64,000 bases of DNA from Candidatus Lernaella stagnicola (GTDB taxonomy: Bacteria; Lernaellota; Lernaellaia; Lernaellales; Lernaellaceae), in the NCBI GenBank assembly GCA_030765525.1, contig JAVCCK010000008.1, forward strand, positions 154,942 through 218,941, in the 5' to 3' direction. Under the pieces are notes generated by a model. The model was not told where the DNA came from. It did no database searches and saw nothing but the letters and a program-made list of their open reading frames with translations. The translations under genes were made by a program, and so were the position numbers. This document shows, in pieces, positions 35,032 through 44,763 of the stretch (positions within the stretch are counted from its first letter, which is position 1; every line of letters starts with the position of its first letter).

Positions 35032-38000
35032 TCACACCGCGAAGTACTTCGCCTGCGGGTGGTGGATGACGATGGCCGCCGTCGAGTACTCGGGCACCAT
35101 TTGATATCCCTCGCCGAGGGTGACACCGATGCGTTCCGGGTCGAGCATGTCCCAAACAAGTTCATGAGCCGCCAGGTCCGGGCAGGCCGGGTAACCGAAG
35201 CCATAGCGACTGCCCCGATAAGCCAGGGTGACCAACTCCTGCCAGTTGAGACGCCGGTCTTCGCCGATGCCGATTTCGTGGCGCATCATCGCGTGGGCGT
35301 ACTCGGCAAGTGCGTCGGTCGTTTCAACGGCGAGCCCGTGGAGCAGGTAGTAATCGAGGTACGCGTCTTTTTCGAAAATTTCACGTCCGCGAGTAACGGC
35401 GCCGTCGCCAAGAGTGACGACGAAAAAGCCGACAACGTCCCCGTCCGGCTTGACGAAATCGCCGATGCCGACTTCCGGTTCGAAGCGCCGCCGGGGGAAG
35501 TTGAAGCGCCATTGCCTTCCTTCGTGCTGGACAATCACGTCCGAGCCCTCGCCGCGCGCCGGGTACCAGCCGTAGACGATCTGCGGATCAAAGAGTTTCT
35601 CGGCTTTGACCACGCGCACCAGTTCGCGGTAACGCGGGCGCACATCCTCACGCATGAGACGGTCGAATTCATCCTTGGGTAATTCGCCGCGCCGATAGCC
35701 CCACCGGCCGCGGTACAACGCGATTTTGTTGACGTAGGAAAGCACCGGTTCCAGCTTGACGCCGCGTACCACCCGGCTGCCGTAAAAAGGCGGAGTCGGC
35801 GCGTCCAATCCGTCGATGTCGATCATGCGGGGGCGAAAAGAATCGGGCGGCAGTTCCGAGGCGATATTCCGCTCCGGTTCGCTCGGTGCGCGTCCGGCGG
35901 CGATGTCCTGCATGGCTTCCAAACCGGCGAAAGCGTCCGGGCAATAGGTGACCGTGCCGCTACCGTAAGCGGGCTTGAGCGTGTCGCGCACGAATTCGGG
36001 CGTCAGCGCCGCACCGCCGACCAGCACCGGCACATCCAGCCCGGCATCAGTCATGGCGCGCAGGTTTTCGGCCATGATCATCGCCGAAGTCACGAGCAAC
36101 CCGGACATCCCGAGGGCCGCGGGGCGTTCTTCCTGCACGGCGTGGATAATCTCCTGCACCGGCACCTTGATGCCCAGGTTGCGCACGTCGAAGCCGTTGT
36201 TGGAAACGATGATGTCCACCAGGTTCTTGCCGATGTCGTGCACGTCGCCGCGTACCGTGGCGATGACCAGCTTCTTCATCGGCCCCGCCGCGCCGGTTCC
36301 CCGAAAGTGCGGTTTGATGAAATCCACGGCCTTTTTCATCGTCTCGGCGCTTTTGAGCACAAAAGGCAACTGCATCTTTCCGGCACCGAACAACTCGCCC
36401 ACGTGTTTCATGGCCGGGACGAGAACGCCGTTCAGAATGTCCTCGGCGCTACGTTCCCGCAGCAAGAGGGGCAGGTTGCTCAATGCCAATTTGGTTTTGC
36501 CGCGAACGACCGCCTCGCGTACGGCCTCCTCCGGCGCCAGGGCGGCTTCGGCTTCGGGGTCGTCCTCGTCGGGTCGCCCGGCGAAGTGATGGATGAAAGC
36601 TTCGAGCGGATCTACGCCCTCGACGGGCCGGTTGTAGATGACATCCAGCGCGCGGGCCACGTCGGTTTCGTCCAGTTGCGCGAGTGGGACGATGTGCTTC
36701 GGGTTTAGGATCGCGGCGTCGAGTCCGGCCGCGAGACAGCGGTCGAGAAACACCGAATTCAATACGCGGCGCGATTTCATTGACAGGCCGAAGCTCACGT
36801 TTGACAGGCCCAACAACGTGGAGACGCCGGGAATCTCTTTCTTGATGCGGGCGATCGCCGCCAGCGTTTGGGCCGCGGCGTCCTTCAACGTCGCGTCGCC
36901 GGAACCGACGGTGAAGGTCAGCGCGTCGATCAGGAGGTCTTGCCGCCGCAAGCCGTATTTCGTTTCACAAAGCTCAACGAGGCGCTTGGCAATCGCGACC
37001 TTGCGATCGGCGGTCATCGCCATGCCTTCTTCATCGATGGTCAGGCAAATCAAACCGGCGCCGAAACGCTTGGCCAGCGGTCCGACGATATCGGCACGCT
37101 TGCCGCCGTCTTCCAGATTGATCGAATTGATGACCGCGCGGCCGGGGTAACGTTTGAGCGCCAGTTCGGCCGACTCAGCCAGATTCGTGTCGATGAACAG
37201 CGGCAGTTGGCATTCCTTCGCGGCACGCCGAACCAGGCTCTCCATATGGTGCAACTCATCTTGTCCGGCATAAGCGACCGAGAGGTCGGCGCAGTGGCTG
37301 CCGTGCTCGACTTGCTCCACCAGGATATCAAACGCGGTGTCGTGGTCACCGGCCAGGATCGCCTCGCGAAAGGCCTTGCTGCCGGTCGCGTTGGCCCGTT
37401 CGCCAATAAACAGCGGCGGTGGGTCTTGGTGAATCGTGACCGCGCCGAATAGGGAAGCAACCGAGGGCGCGAATTCCGCCTGACGTTCCCGCGGTGTGCG
37501 GCCTGCGATGATCTCGGCGAAGCGTGCGATGTGCTCCGGCGTTGTGCCGCAGCAGCCGCCGATAAAGTGGATCGGCAGTTCGTCGAGGTAACGCGCCAGC
37601 ACGTCGGCCATGCCCTCCGGCGTCTCCGGGTAGCAGACTCCCGTGGCGCAGGGCACCGGCAAACCGGCGTTCGGATAAAGGCCGATGCGGCGCGGCCAAT
37701 GTCGAGCCAACTCTTCCAAGTACGGTCGCATCGCCACGGGCCCGGTGGCGCAGTTCAAGCCGAGCACGTCGACGGCGAAGGGCTCGAAAATTGCGATGGC
37801 GGCTTGGATGTCGGTGCCGGTCAACAGGGTGCCGGTCTGTTCGACGGTGACCGAAACATACACTGGCACTTCGCGGGAGTGGGCCATCACGTCGAAGGCC
37901 GCGGCGAGGGCGGCTTTGGCTTGCAGCGGATCCTGCACGGTTTCGATGTTGAGCATATCCACGCCGCCGGCAATCAAACCTTCGATCTGCCGGCGGTGTC

Positions 38001-38409
38001 CCGCGTAGAGTTCCTCGAAAGTGATTTGCCCCAACGAAGCGAGTTTCGTGCCCGGGCCGATGGAACCGGTGACGAAGCGCGGCTTTTCGGTTGTCGTGAA
38101 TTCGTCGGCCGCGGCGCGGGCCAACTTCGCCGCCGTTTCGTTGATGTGTTCGACTCGGTCGTCCAAGCCGTATTCAGCCAGAACCTGAGCGACCCCGCCG
38201 AAGGTATTGGTCTCCACGATATCCGCGCCCGCCGCGAGATACGCGCGGTGAATTTCATGAATTTTGTCGGGGACCGTCAGGTTCAGGACTTCCGGACATC
38301 CTTCGCGCCCGTCATAGGTTTCCAGCGGCAGATTCAGATTTTGAATCTGCGTTCCCATCGCGCCGTCGAGCAGCAAGATGCGGGTCTTGGCGATGTCCAG
38401 AAGGTTCAC
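35032..38409 (-). CDS. metH: Cobalamin-dependent methionine synthase
   Basis: Transfers methyl from methyltetrahydrofolate through cobalamin to homocysteine. 1125 residues with all four modules in order: homocysteine domain (LLLDGAMGTQIQ; zinc ligands in NCATG and GGCCGTTPEH), pterin domain (IGERANATGSKAFREAI, then FIDTNLAESAE), cobalamin domain (VRGDVHDIGKN, the DxHxxG base-off His) and a SAM-dependent reactivation domain (GYPACPDLAAHE, ending AKYFAV). Full length, no damage. No cobalamin riboswitch is visible in the 57 bases upstream. Confidence 0.97.
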   Translation of the reverse strand: MNLLDIAKTRILLLDGAMGTQIQNLNLPLETYDGREGCPEVLNLTVPDKIHEIHRAYLAAGADIVETNTFGGVAQVLAEYGLDDRVEHINETAAKLARAAADEFTTTEKPRFVTGSIGPGTKLASLGQITFEELYAGHRRQIEGLIAGGVDMLNIETVQDPLQAKAALAAAFDVMAHSREVPVYVSVTVEQTGTLLTGTDIQAAIAIFEPFAVDVLGLNCATGPVAMRPYLEELARHWPRRIGLYPNAGLPVPCATGVCYPETPEGMADVLARYLDELPIHFIGGCCGTTPEHIARFAEIIAGRTPRERQAEFAPSVASLFGAVTIHQDPPPLFIGERANATGSKAFREAILAGDHDTAFDILVEQVEHGSHCADLSVAYAGQDELHHMESLVRRAAKECQLPLFIDTNLAESAELALKRYPGRAVINSINLEDGGKRADIVGPLAKRFGAGLICLTIDEEGMAMTADRKVAIAKRLVELCETKYGLRRQDLLIDALTFTVGSGDATLKDAAAQTLAAIARIKKEIPGVSTLLGLSNVSFGLSMKSRRVLNSVFLDRCLAAGLDAAILNPKHIVPLAQLDETDVARALDVIYNRPVEGVDPLEAFIHHFAGRPDEDDPEAEAALAPEEAVREAVVRGKTKLALSNLPLLLRERSAEDILNGVLVPAMKHVGELFGAGKMQLPFVLKSAETMKKAVDFIKPHFRGTGAAGPMKKLVIATVRGDVHDIGKNLVDIIVSNNGFDVRNLGIKVPVQEIIHAVQEERPAALGMSGLLVTSAMIMAENLRAMTDAGLDVPVLVGGAALTPEFVRDTLKPAYGSGTVTYCPDAFAGLEAMQDIAAGRAPSEPERNIASELPPDSFRPRMIDIDGLDAPTPPFYGSRVVRGVKLEPVLSYVNKIALYRGRWGYRRGELPKDEFDRLMREDVRPRYRELVRVVKAEKLFDPQIVYGWYPARGEGSDVIVQHEGRQWRFNFPRRRFEPEVGIGDFVKPDGDVVGFFVVTLGDGAVTRGREIFEKDAYLDYYLLHGLAVETTDALAEYAHAMMRHEIGIGEDRRLNWQELVTLAYRGSRYGFGYPACPDLAAHELVWDMLDPERIGVTLGEGYQMVPEYSTAAIVIHHPQAKYFAV

Positions 38410-38466
38410 GGGGTGATCTCCTTTGCGTTTCGAAGTTAAACACGGAAACCACCCTGTTTGGCAAGG

Positions 38467-39570
38467 CTAATATCGTCGATAGTGCGAGGGCCTCCTATAA
38501 CGATAGTAGCGGTCGTGGTGATGCTTTTTGTACGACGCGGTCGGCAGATCGAACGTGACGCCGATCTGCACAAACACGCCGTGCGCGCCGTTGGTCGCGT
38601 CGGTGCCGATCAGGGCGTCGCCGAAATCGACAAAACCGTACCGATACCCCGCTCGCAGGTTGACGTTGAACGTATGGGTACGCAGCAATTCGATTCCGGC
38701 ATATGCCCCGATGCTGAACAACCAGTACGTGTCGTCGTATTCGAAGCTTGAGGAGGTCTCATTCGTGTAGACGGAGCTTTGCTTTTCCTCCGTCCTCGGA
38801 TTGGTGAACAGCAGGTGCGCGCCGAACGTCGCACCCAGAAAAGGCGAGATGTCCGCATTCATGAGATAGTAATGGACGGAAATCTCCAGCGGTATCGCGC
38901 CCAGCGAATACCCTGCCGCGGTTTGGTCAGCGTAGTAGTAGCCCGTCTCGCCTTCGATGGCGATTTGCGCGATTTCATAGCGGAAGCGGGGCAGGATGCC
39001 CACCAAATAATCCGCTCCTAGATAGGTGTCGGATAGCGGGGCGATCATGCCCAGCGCGAAGCCGAGCTTCCACATGCCGTGCACCTTGTTTTTGTACGGA
39101 TACATTTCGGCTTCGGAAACCGAATCGACGCCGCGCGCGGACTCGTAGCTTTTACGGTCGCGTATGGCTTTGGCCAAACGCCCGACGATCTTGGTGAATT
39201 CCCCCGTACTCTCCAATTGCTCGCTGTAGTGAAACACGTCGTCGTCCCACACGGCATCGACCAGCAATTGCAGTTCTCCGCCCAGTGTCGTCAATTCGCC
39301 GATCACGACGGCATCCACGTCGCGCGCCCGCCGAATTTTCTTGGCGGCGCTAAGCGAATTGCACGACTTACCCTGCGTGCCCAAAACCTTTGTGTCATCC
39401 TGAGCGTCGATTTCATTGCGCAGCAGGCGCGACATCACGCGGGCGTCGTGCTCGTAGGTCTCGGTGGTTTGGATGGGAAACACGATGAAAGTTTTGGCGG
39501 CGTGCGCCGCTCCCGCGGGCAGCAGCAGCGCCGCGGTTATCGTCAGCAGCATGGCCCAAGTGTGTTTCAT
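38467..39570 (-). CDS. Outer-membrane protein, paralog 1 of a tandem pair
   Basis: About 367 residues from the ATG at 39570. After a signal peptide, residues 25-140 look like a CsgG/TolB-like N-terminal fold (KTFIVFPIQTTETYEHDARVMSRLLRNEI, then VDAVVIGELTTLGGELQLLVDAVWDD). The remainder alternates hydrophobic and polar residues as in an 8- to 10-strand OmpA-like barrel (SVHYYLMNADISPFLGATFGAHLLF, AGYRYGFVDFGDA). The C-terminus adds a basic His/Tyr-rich tail (KKHHHDRYYRYRRPSHYRRY) absent from its paralog. Gene is 32 bases downstream of the paralog. Confidence 0.65.
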   Translation of the reverse strand: MKHTWAMLLTITAALLLPAGAAHAAKTFIVFPIQTTETYEHDARVMSRLLRNEIDAQDDTKVLGTQGKSCNSLSAAKKIRRARDVDAVVIGELTTLGGELQLLVDAVWDDDVFHYSEQLESTGEFTKIVGRLAKAIRDRKSYESARGVDSVSEAEMYPYKNKVHGMWKLGFALGMIAPLSDTYLGADYLVGILPRFRYEIAQIAIEGETGYYYADQTAAGYSLGAIPLEISVHYYLMNADISPFLGATFGAHLLFTNPRTEEKQSSVYTNETSSSFEYDDTYWLFSIGAYAGIELLRTHTFNVNLRAGYRYGFVDFGDALIGTDATNGAHGVFVQIGVTFDLPTASYKKHHHDRYYRYRRPSHYRRY

Positions 39571-39602
39571 CTTCGTGCTCCGGCGTCTCATGCGATCAGC
39601 CG

Positions 39603-40610
39603 CTAGTTGCCGCCGAAGGTCACGCCGACCTGAAAGAAGACCCCGTGGGCGCCGTTCTTGACGTCATCGGGCGCGGCGTCCGCTTCGTCGAAGTTGACGA
39701 AACCGTACTGGTATCCGGCACGGAAATTGATGTTGAAAGTATGCGTCCGCAGCAGTTCCACACCGAGATACGGCGCGACGGTGAACATCCAGTAGTCTTG
39801 GCGGTCATCATCCACGCTGTAGTAGTCGTCGGTGTCGCGATGGTCGAGGAAAATCGCGTGCGCGCCGAATTTGGCCCCGAGGAAGGGGGAGATGTCGGAG
39901 TTCATGAAATAGTAGTGCGCGCCCAGTTCAATGGGTATCTCGCTCGCCTTCAAGCCGTGCGCGAGGTTGCTGCTGCCGTAATACCCGCCCGCGCCTTCGA
40001 TACCGACGTTGGCGATTTCATACCGAAAGCCCAGCTTGCCGCCGATCAGGTAGTCGGCGCCCAGATAGGTGTCGGACATCGGCGCCACCATTCCCATCGC
40101 CAGACCGAACTTCCACATGCCGTGAACTTTGTTGCGATAGGGGTGGGTTTCATCCTGCGCCACGGAATCCACACCGCGACCGCCGGCCCAGTCGTCTCGA
40201 TTACGGATCGCTTTGGCGAGGCGGCCCCGCAGCTTCTTGAACTCGGTGACATCCGCCAGGCCGGTGTCGTAGCTGTACACTTCATCGGCCCACGCGGCGT
40301 CCAGCAGCAAGGTGAGTTGTCCGCCCAGCGTCGTCAGTTCGCCGACGATCACCGCGTCCACGCCCCGTTTCTTGCGGATTTGCTTGGCGCAGCCCACGTC
40401 TGAGCAGGATTCGCCCTGCGTGCCGTAGACTTTGGTTTGGGGCAGGTTTTCCAGTTCGTTGCGCAGCAGTTTGGTCATCACCCGCGCGTCGTTGCGATAT
40501 TTGGCCGAAGCCTTGATGGGAAAAATGACAAATGTTTCCGCCGTAGCCGGCGCCGCAAAGGCGAGCGTCAGCAAGGCGACAAAAACGATTAGAAAATAAT
40601 GCCGTTGCAT
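39603..40610 (-). CDS. Outer-membrane protein, paralog 2 of a tandem pair
   Basis: About 335 residues from the ATG at 40610, which has AAAGGAG upstream. Same architecture as the downstream neighbour: signal peptide, CsgG/TolB-like domain (TFVIFPIKASAKYRNDARVMTKLLRNEL, VDAVIVGELTTLGGQLTLLLDAAW) and beta-barrel (GAHYYFMNSDISPFLGAKFGAHAIF, RAGYQYGFVNF), ending in a barrel-type strand VFFQVGVTFGGN. Shared blocks such as GVDSV, NKVHGMWK and SDTYLGADYL show a direct duplication. A sigma-54-like promoter lies upstream. A role in envelope sensing or secretion is possible but unproven. Confidence 0.65.
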   Translation of the reverse strand: MQRHYFLIVFVALLTLAFAAPATAETFVIFPIKASAKYRNDARVMTKLLRNELENLPQTKVYGTQGESCSDVGCAKQIRKKRGVDAVIVGELTTLGGQLTLLLDAAWADEVYSYDTGLADVTEFKKLRGRLAKAIRNRDDWAGGRGVDSVAQDETHPYRNKVHGMWKFGLAMGMVAPMSDTYLGADYLIGGKLGFRYEIANVGIEGAGGYYGSSNLAHGLKASEIPIELGAHYYFMNSDISPFLGAKFGAHAIFLDHRDTDDYYSVDDDRQDYWMFTVAPYLGVELLRTHTFNINFRAGYQYGFVNFDEADAAPDDVKNGAHGVFFQVGVTFGGN

Positions 40611-40956
40611 CGCAAGCTCCTTTCTCGGTTGGTGCGGAATTCCGCGCCACATAGAAAGGAAAGCAAGGAGAGTGCCAAATGTAAAGCCATAAAATCAATT
40701 AGTTACGTTTTCTTGGATGAACCTGGGGCGAGGGTTTTTCGGGTATATCGATCAGATATTTGACGGATTTAACCAGTGATTCCCATCGGGTGTCGCGTGT
40801 CGCCTCTCCCGCGATTTGTGGAAATACTCACAGTTCGGAAATCGGACCGCCGAGGCCGATGCGAGCCGCCACGTCGGAATCGCCCTTGCGAAAAAAGTAG
40901 ACTTGGGCGACATTGTTACAAAGAACTAAACGATTATGTCTTTGCAGGAGTGTGGG
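40611..40956. other. 346-base intergenic region between divergent genes
   Basis: Holds the sigma-54-like promoter at 40661-40678 for the minus-strand barrel genes. A weak plus-strand candidate TTGCGA with GACATT 17 bases later lies near 40886-40914 and could serve the oligoendopeptidase. Nothing else is recognised: no ORF with a ribosome site, no tRNA, no strong hairpin. Confidence 0.5.
40661..40678 (-). promoter_or_regulatory. Sigma-54 (RpoN)-type promoter
   Basis: The minus strand reads TTGGCACTCTCCTTGCTT. The -24 GG and -12 GC are separated by exactly 10 bases and the elements TGGCAC and TTGC match the RpoN consensus. The predicted start, near 40652, gives a leader of about 40 bases before the ATG at 40610. 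Confidence 0.7.
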
Positions 40957-42669
40957 ATGAGTATCGATTATTCGAAATTGCCGGAGCGCGTCATTGATAT
41001 GCTTGACTGGACGTGGGACGAGTTCGCACCTTTTTATCAAGAACTCGCCCAGCGACCACTGACGGCCGATAGCTTGAACCAATGGATGGTCGATTGGTCG
41101 GCGGTGATGGATCGCGTGGATGAAGTCTTTTCGCGGCTGCACGTGGCGCACACCGTCGATACCACCGACGAAGACGCCGAGCGTGCGTATAACGATTTCC
41201 TCGAACACATCGTTCCGCCGGCACGCCAGGCCGCACAGGAATTGAAGGAAAGATTCCTGGCCTCGGGTTTGGAGCCGGAAAACTTCGCCGCGCCGCTGCG
41301 AAACATGAAGGCCGAGGCGGAGGTTTTCCGCAGTGAAAACCTGCCGCTTTTCACCGACGAACGAAAGCTTTCCAGCGAGTACGACAAAATCGTCGGTGCG
41401 CAAACCGTCGAGTGGGAAGGGCGGGAATTGACGATTCGCCAACTGCTGCCCATGGCGCAGGATTCCGATCGGACCCGGCGTGAAGAAGCCTGGCGCCTTT
41501 CGGCCCAGCGCCAGCTTGCCGACCGCGAAGCGATCAACGCCTTGTGGCGGCGGTTTATGAACCTTCGGCGAACTCTCGCAGCCAACGCCCAATGCGGTGA
41601 CTACCGCGATTTTTGTTGGCGACAATTGTTGCGATTTGATTACACGCCCGCCGATTGCGAGACTTTCCACGCCGCGATCGAACAGGTTGTGGTGCCCGCC
41701 GCGAGCCGGATTTACGAGAAACGCCGCCGGCAGCTCGATCTGGATTCATTGCGGCCCTGGGATCTGGCCGTTGATCCGCTCCATCGAGAACCGCTGCGAC
41801 CTTTCGCCGACGTGAGCGAACTGGACGCGAAGTGCGAAACGATCTTCCACCGAGTCGCCCCGCGACTCGGGGAGTATTTCGCCACGATGCGAAGCGAAGG
41901 CCTGCTCGACCTGCCCAATCGCAAAGGCAAGGCCCCAGGTGGATACTGCGCGACGTTCGCCCACACCGGGCACCCCTTCATCTTCATGAACGCGGTGGGC
42001 ATTCACGACGACGTCCAAACGATGCTGCACGAAGCCGGGCACGCATTTCACGTGTTTGAGTCAAACCATTTGCCCTTGTCTCAGCAGAAAGAAGGGCCGA
42101 TGGAATTCGCCGAGGTAGCCTCCATGTCGATGGAATTGTTGGCCGGGCCCTATCTGTCGGCGGAATTCGGCGGCTTTTACGACCCGGCGGAGGCGGCTCG
42201 CGCCCGCATCGAGCATCTGGAAAAAGACCTGCTTTTCTGGCCCTACATGGCGGTTGTCGACGCCTTCCAGCATTGGGTTTATACGCACCACGACGCGGCG
42301 ACCGACGCGGCGGCCTGCGACGCGAAGTGGGGAGAACTGTGGGATCGCTTCATGCCGGGAGTCGATTATGACGGCTTCGAGGACGTGAAGGTTACCGGTT
42401 GGCATCGCAAACTGCATATCCATCGCTACCCGTTCTATTATGTAGAATACGGTTTGGCCCAACTGGGCGCGGTGCTGGTTTGGCGCAATTCGCTCGCCGA
42501 CCAGGAAAACGCGATCGCGGCCTACCGCAAGGCGTTGTCGCTTGGCGGCACGGCGTCTTTGCCGGAACTCTTTGCCGCGGCCGGAGCGCGCTTCGCCTTC
42601 GATGCGAATACGTTGCAGGAGGCGGTTGATCTGATGACGGGCACGATTGAAGAATTGGAACAGTCCTGA
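40957..42669 (+). CDS. M3-family oligoendopeptidase (PepF-like)
   Basis: Cytoplasmic zinc metallopeptidase cutting short peptides. About 570 residues from the ATG at 40957 (GCAGGAG six bases upstream; an upstream in-frame ATG at 40936 lacks a site). The zinc motif HEAGH lies in QTMLHEAGHAFHVF, with the third ligand Glu expected in EFAEVASMSMEL just downstream. The late segment YPFYYVEYGLAQLGAVLVW is typical of PepF/M3B. Nothing is missing. Confidence 0.92.
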   Translation: MSIDYSKLPERVIDMLDWTWDEFAPFYQELAQRPLTADSLNQWMVDWSAVMDRVDEVFSRLHVAHTVDTTDEDAERAYNDFLEHIVPPARQAAQELKERFLASGLEPENFAAPLRNMKAEAEVFRSENLPLFTDERKLSSEYDKIVGAQTVEWEGRELTIRQLLPMAQDSDRTRREEAWRLSAQRQLADREAINALWRRFMNLRRTLAANAQCGDYRDFCWRQLLRFDYTPADCETFHAAIEQVVVPAASRIYEKRRRQLDLDSLRPWDLAVDPLHREPLRPFADVSELDAKCETIFHRVAPRLGEYFATMRSEGLLDLPNRKGKAPGGYCATFAHTGHPFIFMNAVGIHDDVQTMLHEAGHAFHVFESNHLPLSQQKEGPMEFAEVASMSMELLAGPYLSAEFGGFYDPAEAARARIEHLEKDLLFWPYMAVVDAFQHWVYTHHDAATDAAACDAKWGELWDRFMPGVDYDGFEDVKVTGWHRKLHIHRYPFYYVEYGLAQLGAVLVWRNSLADQENAIAAYRKALSLGGTASLPELFAAAGARFAFDANTLQEAVDLMTGTIEELEQS

Positions 42670-42721
42670 GCCCAGGAGCGGCCCGGTGCAGGAAAAGACG
42701 CCAAACTCGAGGTAACCAACG

Positions 42722-43156
42722 ATGCAAACGAACACGGAACCGACACCAACCACGGTCTGGATTCTCTGGTTCGCGCTGCTGAGCAGTGTAGCGGCTTACG
42801 CGGTTATCGGCGTCTTTTTGCGGCAAATGAACGGCGCCGACGCCGCGGCTCCCGACGGCATCGCCGTGATGCGATACGCGCTGCTGGGCGTGGCATTCGC
42901 GGTCACCTGCATAAATTTCCTTGCTCCCCGCCTATTCGGGCCGAAATTTAATTTCATGCAATTTTGCATCATTCGTTGGGCGCTGGCGGAAGCAGTGGCG
43001 ATTTTCGGACTGGTTTTGATCATCCTGGGGGAGGAATTGCCGGTTCTGCTTATTTTTGTCGCGTGGTCGATAGCACTTTTCATGATTCTAGCCCCGACCG
43101 AAGGTGCCAAGCGCCGGCATGACGAGTCGCGAATGTCCACGCCGAGCATCGGCTGA
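42722..43156 (+). CDS. Small four-span inner-membrane protein
   Basis: 144 residues with four hydrophobic segments (VWILWFALLSSVAAYAVIGVFL, ALLGVAFAVTCINFLA, WALAEAVAIFGLVLIILG, VLLIFVAWSIALFMIL) and a basic C-terminal tail. The third and fourth spans are separated by only a few residues. No family recognised. It follows the oligoendopeptidase by about 50 bases and may be co-transcribed. Confidence 0.6.
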   Translation: MQTNTEPTPTTVWILWFALLSSVAAYAVIGVFLRQMNGADAAAPDGIAVMRYALLGVAFAVTCINFLAPRLFGPKFNFMQFCIIRWALAEAVAIFGLVLIILGEELPVLLIFVAWSIALFMILAPTEGAKRRHDESRMSTPSIG

Positions 43157-43277
43157 CCGAACCCGCGCGTGAACTAAAGTATTTCCTGAGATATACCCAT
43201 ACAAATAGTTGTAATAAAGGAAATATAACGCTAATGGCATCCGGTCGCTGATTGATCGGCGGGCCGACGCGACAGGT

Positions 43278-43775
43278 TTAGATTTTCGCTTTTAGCTGCT
43301 CGACCCAATTGTGAATACGCGTGGCCGTCAAGTCTTGTTGGGAGTCGTCGTCCAAAGCCAGGCCGACGAATTTCCCATCGACCAGTGCGGCGGAATCGGT
43401 AAACGAGTAGCCTTCGGTCGAAGTCATTCCGATAATCTCCGCACCGCGGGCGCGCAGGCGGTCGTACAAAAGTCCGAGCGCGCCTTGAAAGCGATCGGGG
43501 TAATCGTCCTGGTCGCCCAAACCGAACAGCGCGAACTTTGTGTTTGCGGTTTGAATGGCGCCCAGGCGTCCGATGAAGTCGTCCCACTCATCGATTTCGC
43601 CGATGTGCCAGGTGGATGTTCCCAGAATCAGCAAGTCGTAATCATTCAGTTGTATGGGTTCGATGGCGGAGATGTCCCCCGTGGCCACGTCGTTACCGAA
43701 TTCGCGAGCAATTGCCTCGGCGATTTGTTTAGAATTGCCGGTTATCGTTCCGAAAAAAACGCCCACTCGTGTCAT
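43278..43775 (-). CDS. Flavodoxin
   Basis: FMN-binding electron carrier. 165 residues, short-chain to long-chain range. The phosphate loop GTITGNSKQIAEAIA lies near residue 10, the first FMN-flanking loop GTSTWHIGEIDEWDDF near 53-68 and the second, FGLGDQDDYPDRFQ, near 84-97; the final helix is preceded by GLALDDDSQQDLT. This is the holoflavodoxin (FldA/NifF) class. Divergent from the TetR gene. Confidence 0.93.
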   Translation of the reverse strand: MTRVGVFFGTITGNSKQIAEAIAREFGNDVATGDISAIEPIQLNDYDLLILGTSTWHIGEIDEWDDFIGRLGAIQTANTKFALFGLGDQDDYPDRFQGALGLLYDRLRARGAEIIGMTSTEGYSFTDSAALVDGKFVGLALDDDSQQDLTATRIHNWVEQLKAKI

Positions 43776-44035
43776 GACAGAATCCTTTTTAATCAGTTTG
43801 CATCACGGGGCGACGCTTCTAAAGGCGTCACCTCATCGATCATTGCCCACTTCGAGAATATTCGACCGCAATACCAGAAGGTCAAGTCACGGATCGGCGA
43901 TTTGTGGTTGCTGATCCGGATACGCCCGGCGAATCACGATGCTTGCAGGCACAGCACGATTCGCGTAAGGTTTTGCCTTCTCAACAGGATGTTGACCGAC
44001 AGGAATTCGCCAGTTTATTTTCGGGGAACACGTTC

Positions 44036-44668
44036 ATGCCCAGAAAACCCTTCGAGCAACTATCAGCTCGGCAAAAGACGAAAATCTATAAAGTGTGCCT
44101 GGAATTGTTTGCCGCCAACGGCTACAACCACACCAGCGTCAAGATGATCACCAGCCGTCTGAAAGTCGCTGACGGATACTTGCACTACTACTTCAAGGGC
44201 AAAGAAGATTTGGCGATGTGGGCGATTGAAATCGCGCTCGACGATTGGAAAGCCCACTTCGAAAAACATGTCGGCGAGAAGAACCCAGAGGATATTTATA
44301 GCCTGTTCAAAATGTCGGTATTGCAGATGATCCGCTTTACGCATGATCACCGCGAAGCCTTTGCAGCCTATATGAGGCTGGTCAATGAGCCCAACTTCCC
44401 GCTCGCCGAATTCCTCGCCGAGAGGATAACTTGGATCGACAAACGCTATTTGGACGCCATCGAGAAGGAAATCGACGCCGGAAGATTGCGCAGCGACCTG
44501 CCGCCGACCCTCGTGGCCTTCTTGATAGACGTGCTCAACACGCGCATCCAAGAATTTTTCTACAACGCCGCGCTGGATCCCATCGGAATATCCCAGATGG
44601 ACGATCATGAGATCAACCGGTGGCTCGATACCCTCCTATCGGTTGTGCGCAACGGCATCCGGAGCTAA
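44036..44668 (+). CDS. TetR-family transcriptional regulator
   Basis: About 210 residues from the ATG at 44036. The N-terminal HTH reads KIYKVCLELFAANGYNHTSVKMITSRLKVADGYLHYYFKGKEDL, typical of TetR. The C-terminal helical domain has no obvious ligand signature. It is divergent from the flavodoxin gene across about 260 bases, so flavodoxin is a natural candidate target. It lies just upstream of the isc operon but a separate promoter sits between them. Confidence 0.88.
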   Translation: MPRKPFEQLSARQKTKIYKVCLELFAANGYNHTSVKMITSRLKVADGYLHYYFKGKEDLAMWAIEIALDDWKAHFEKHVGEKNPEDIYSLFKMSVLQMIRFTHDHREAFAAYMRLVNEPNFPLAEFLAERITWIDKRYLDAIEKEIDAGRLRSDLPPTLVAFLIDVLNTRIQEFFYNAALDPIGISQMDDHEINRWLDTLLSVVRNGIRS

Positions 44669-44731
44669 AAAGCCAGCAATAACAGTTGAATAGTAAACAC
44701 ACCAAAACCTGTAGGGTAAGGCGATTATGTG

Positions 44732-44759
44732 TTGACGATGCCCGGATAATGAGTATATT
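44732..44759 (+). promoter_or_regulatory. Sigma-70 promoter of the isc operon
   Basis: TTGACG (44732-44737), 16-base spacer and TATATT (44754-44759). It is followed directly by the IscR-like palindrome, which would cover the transcription start. Confidence 0.75.
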
Positions 44760-44763
44760 AGCA

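Noticed and set aside
38410..38466. A cobalamin riboswitch before metH
   Set aside because: Only 57 bases are available and no B12-box is visible.
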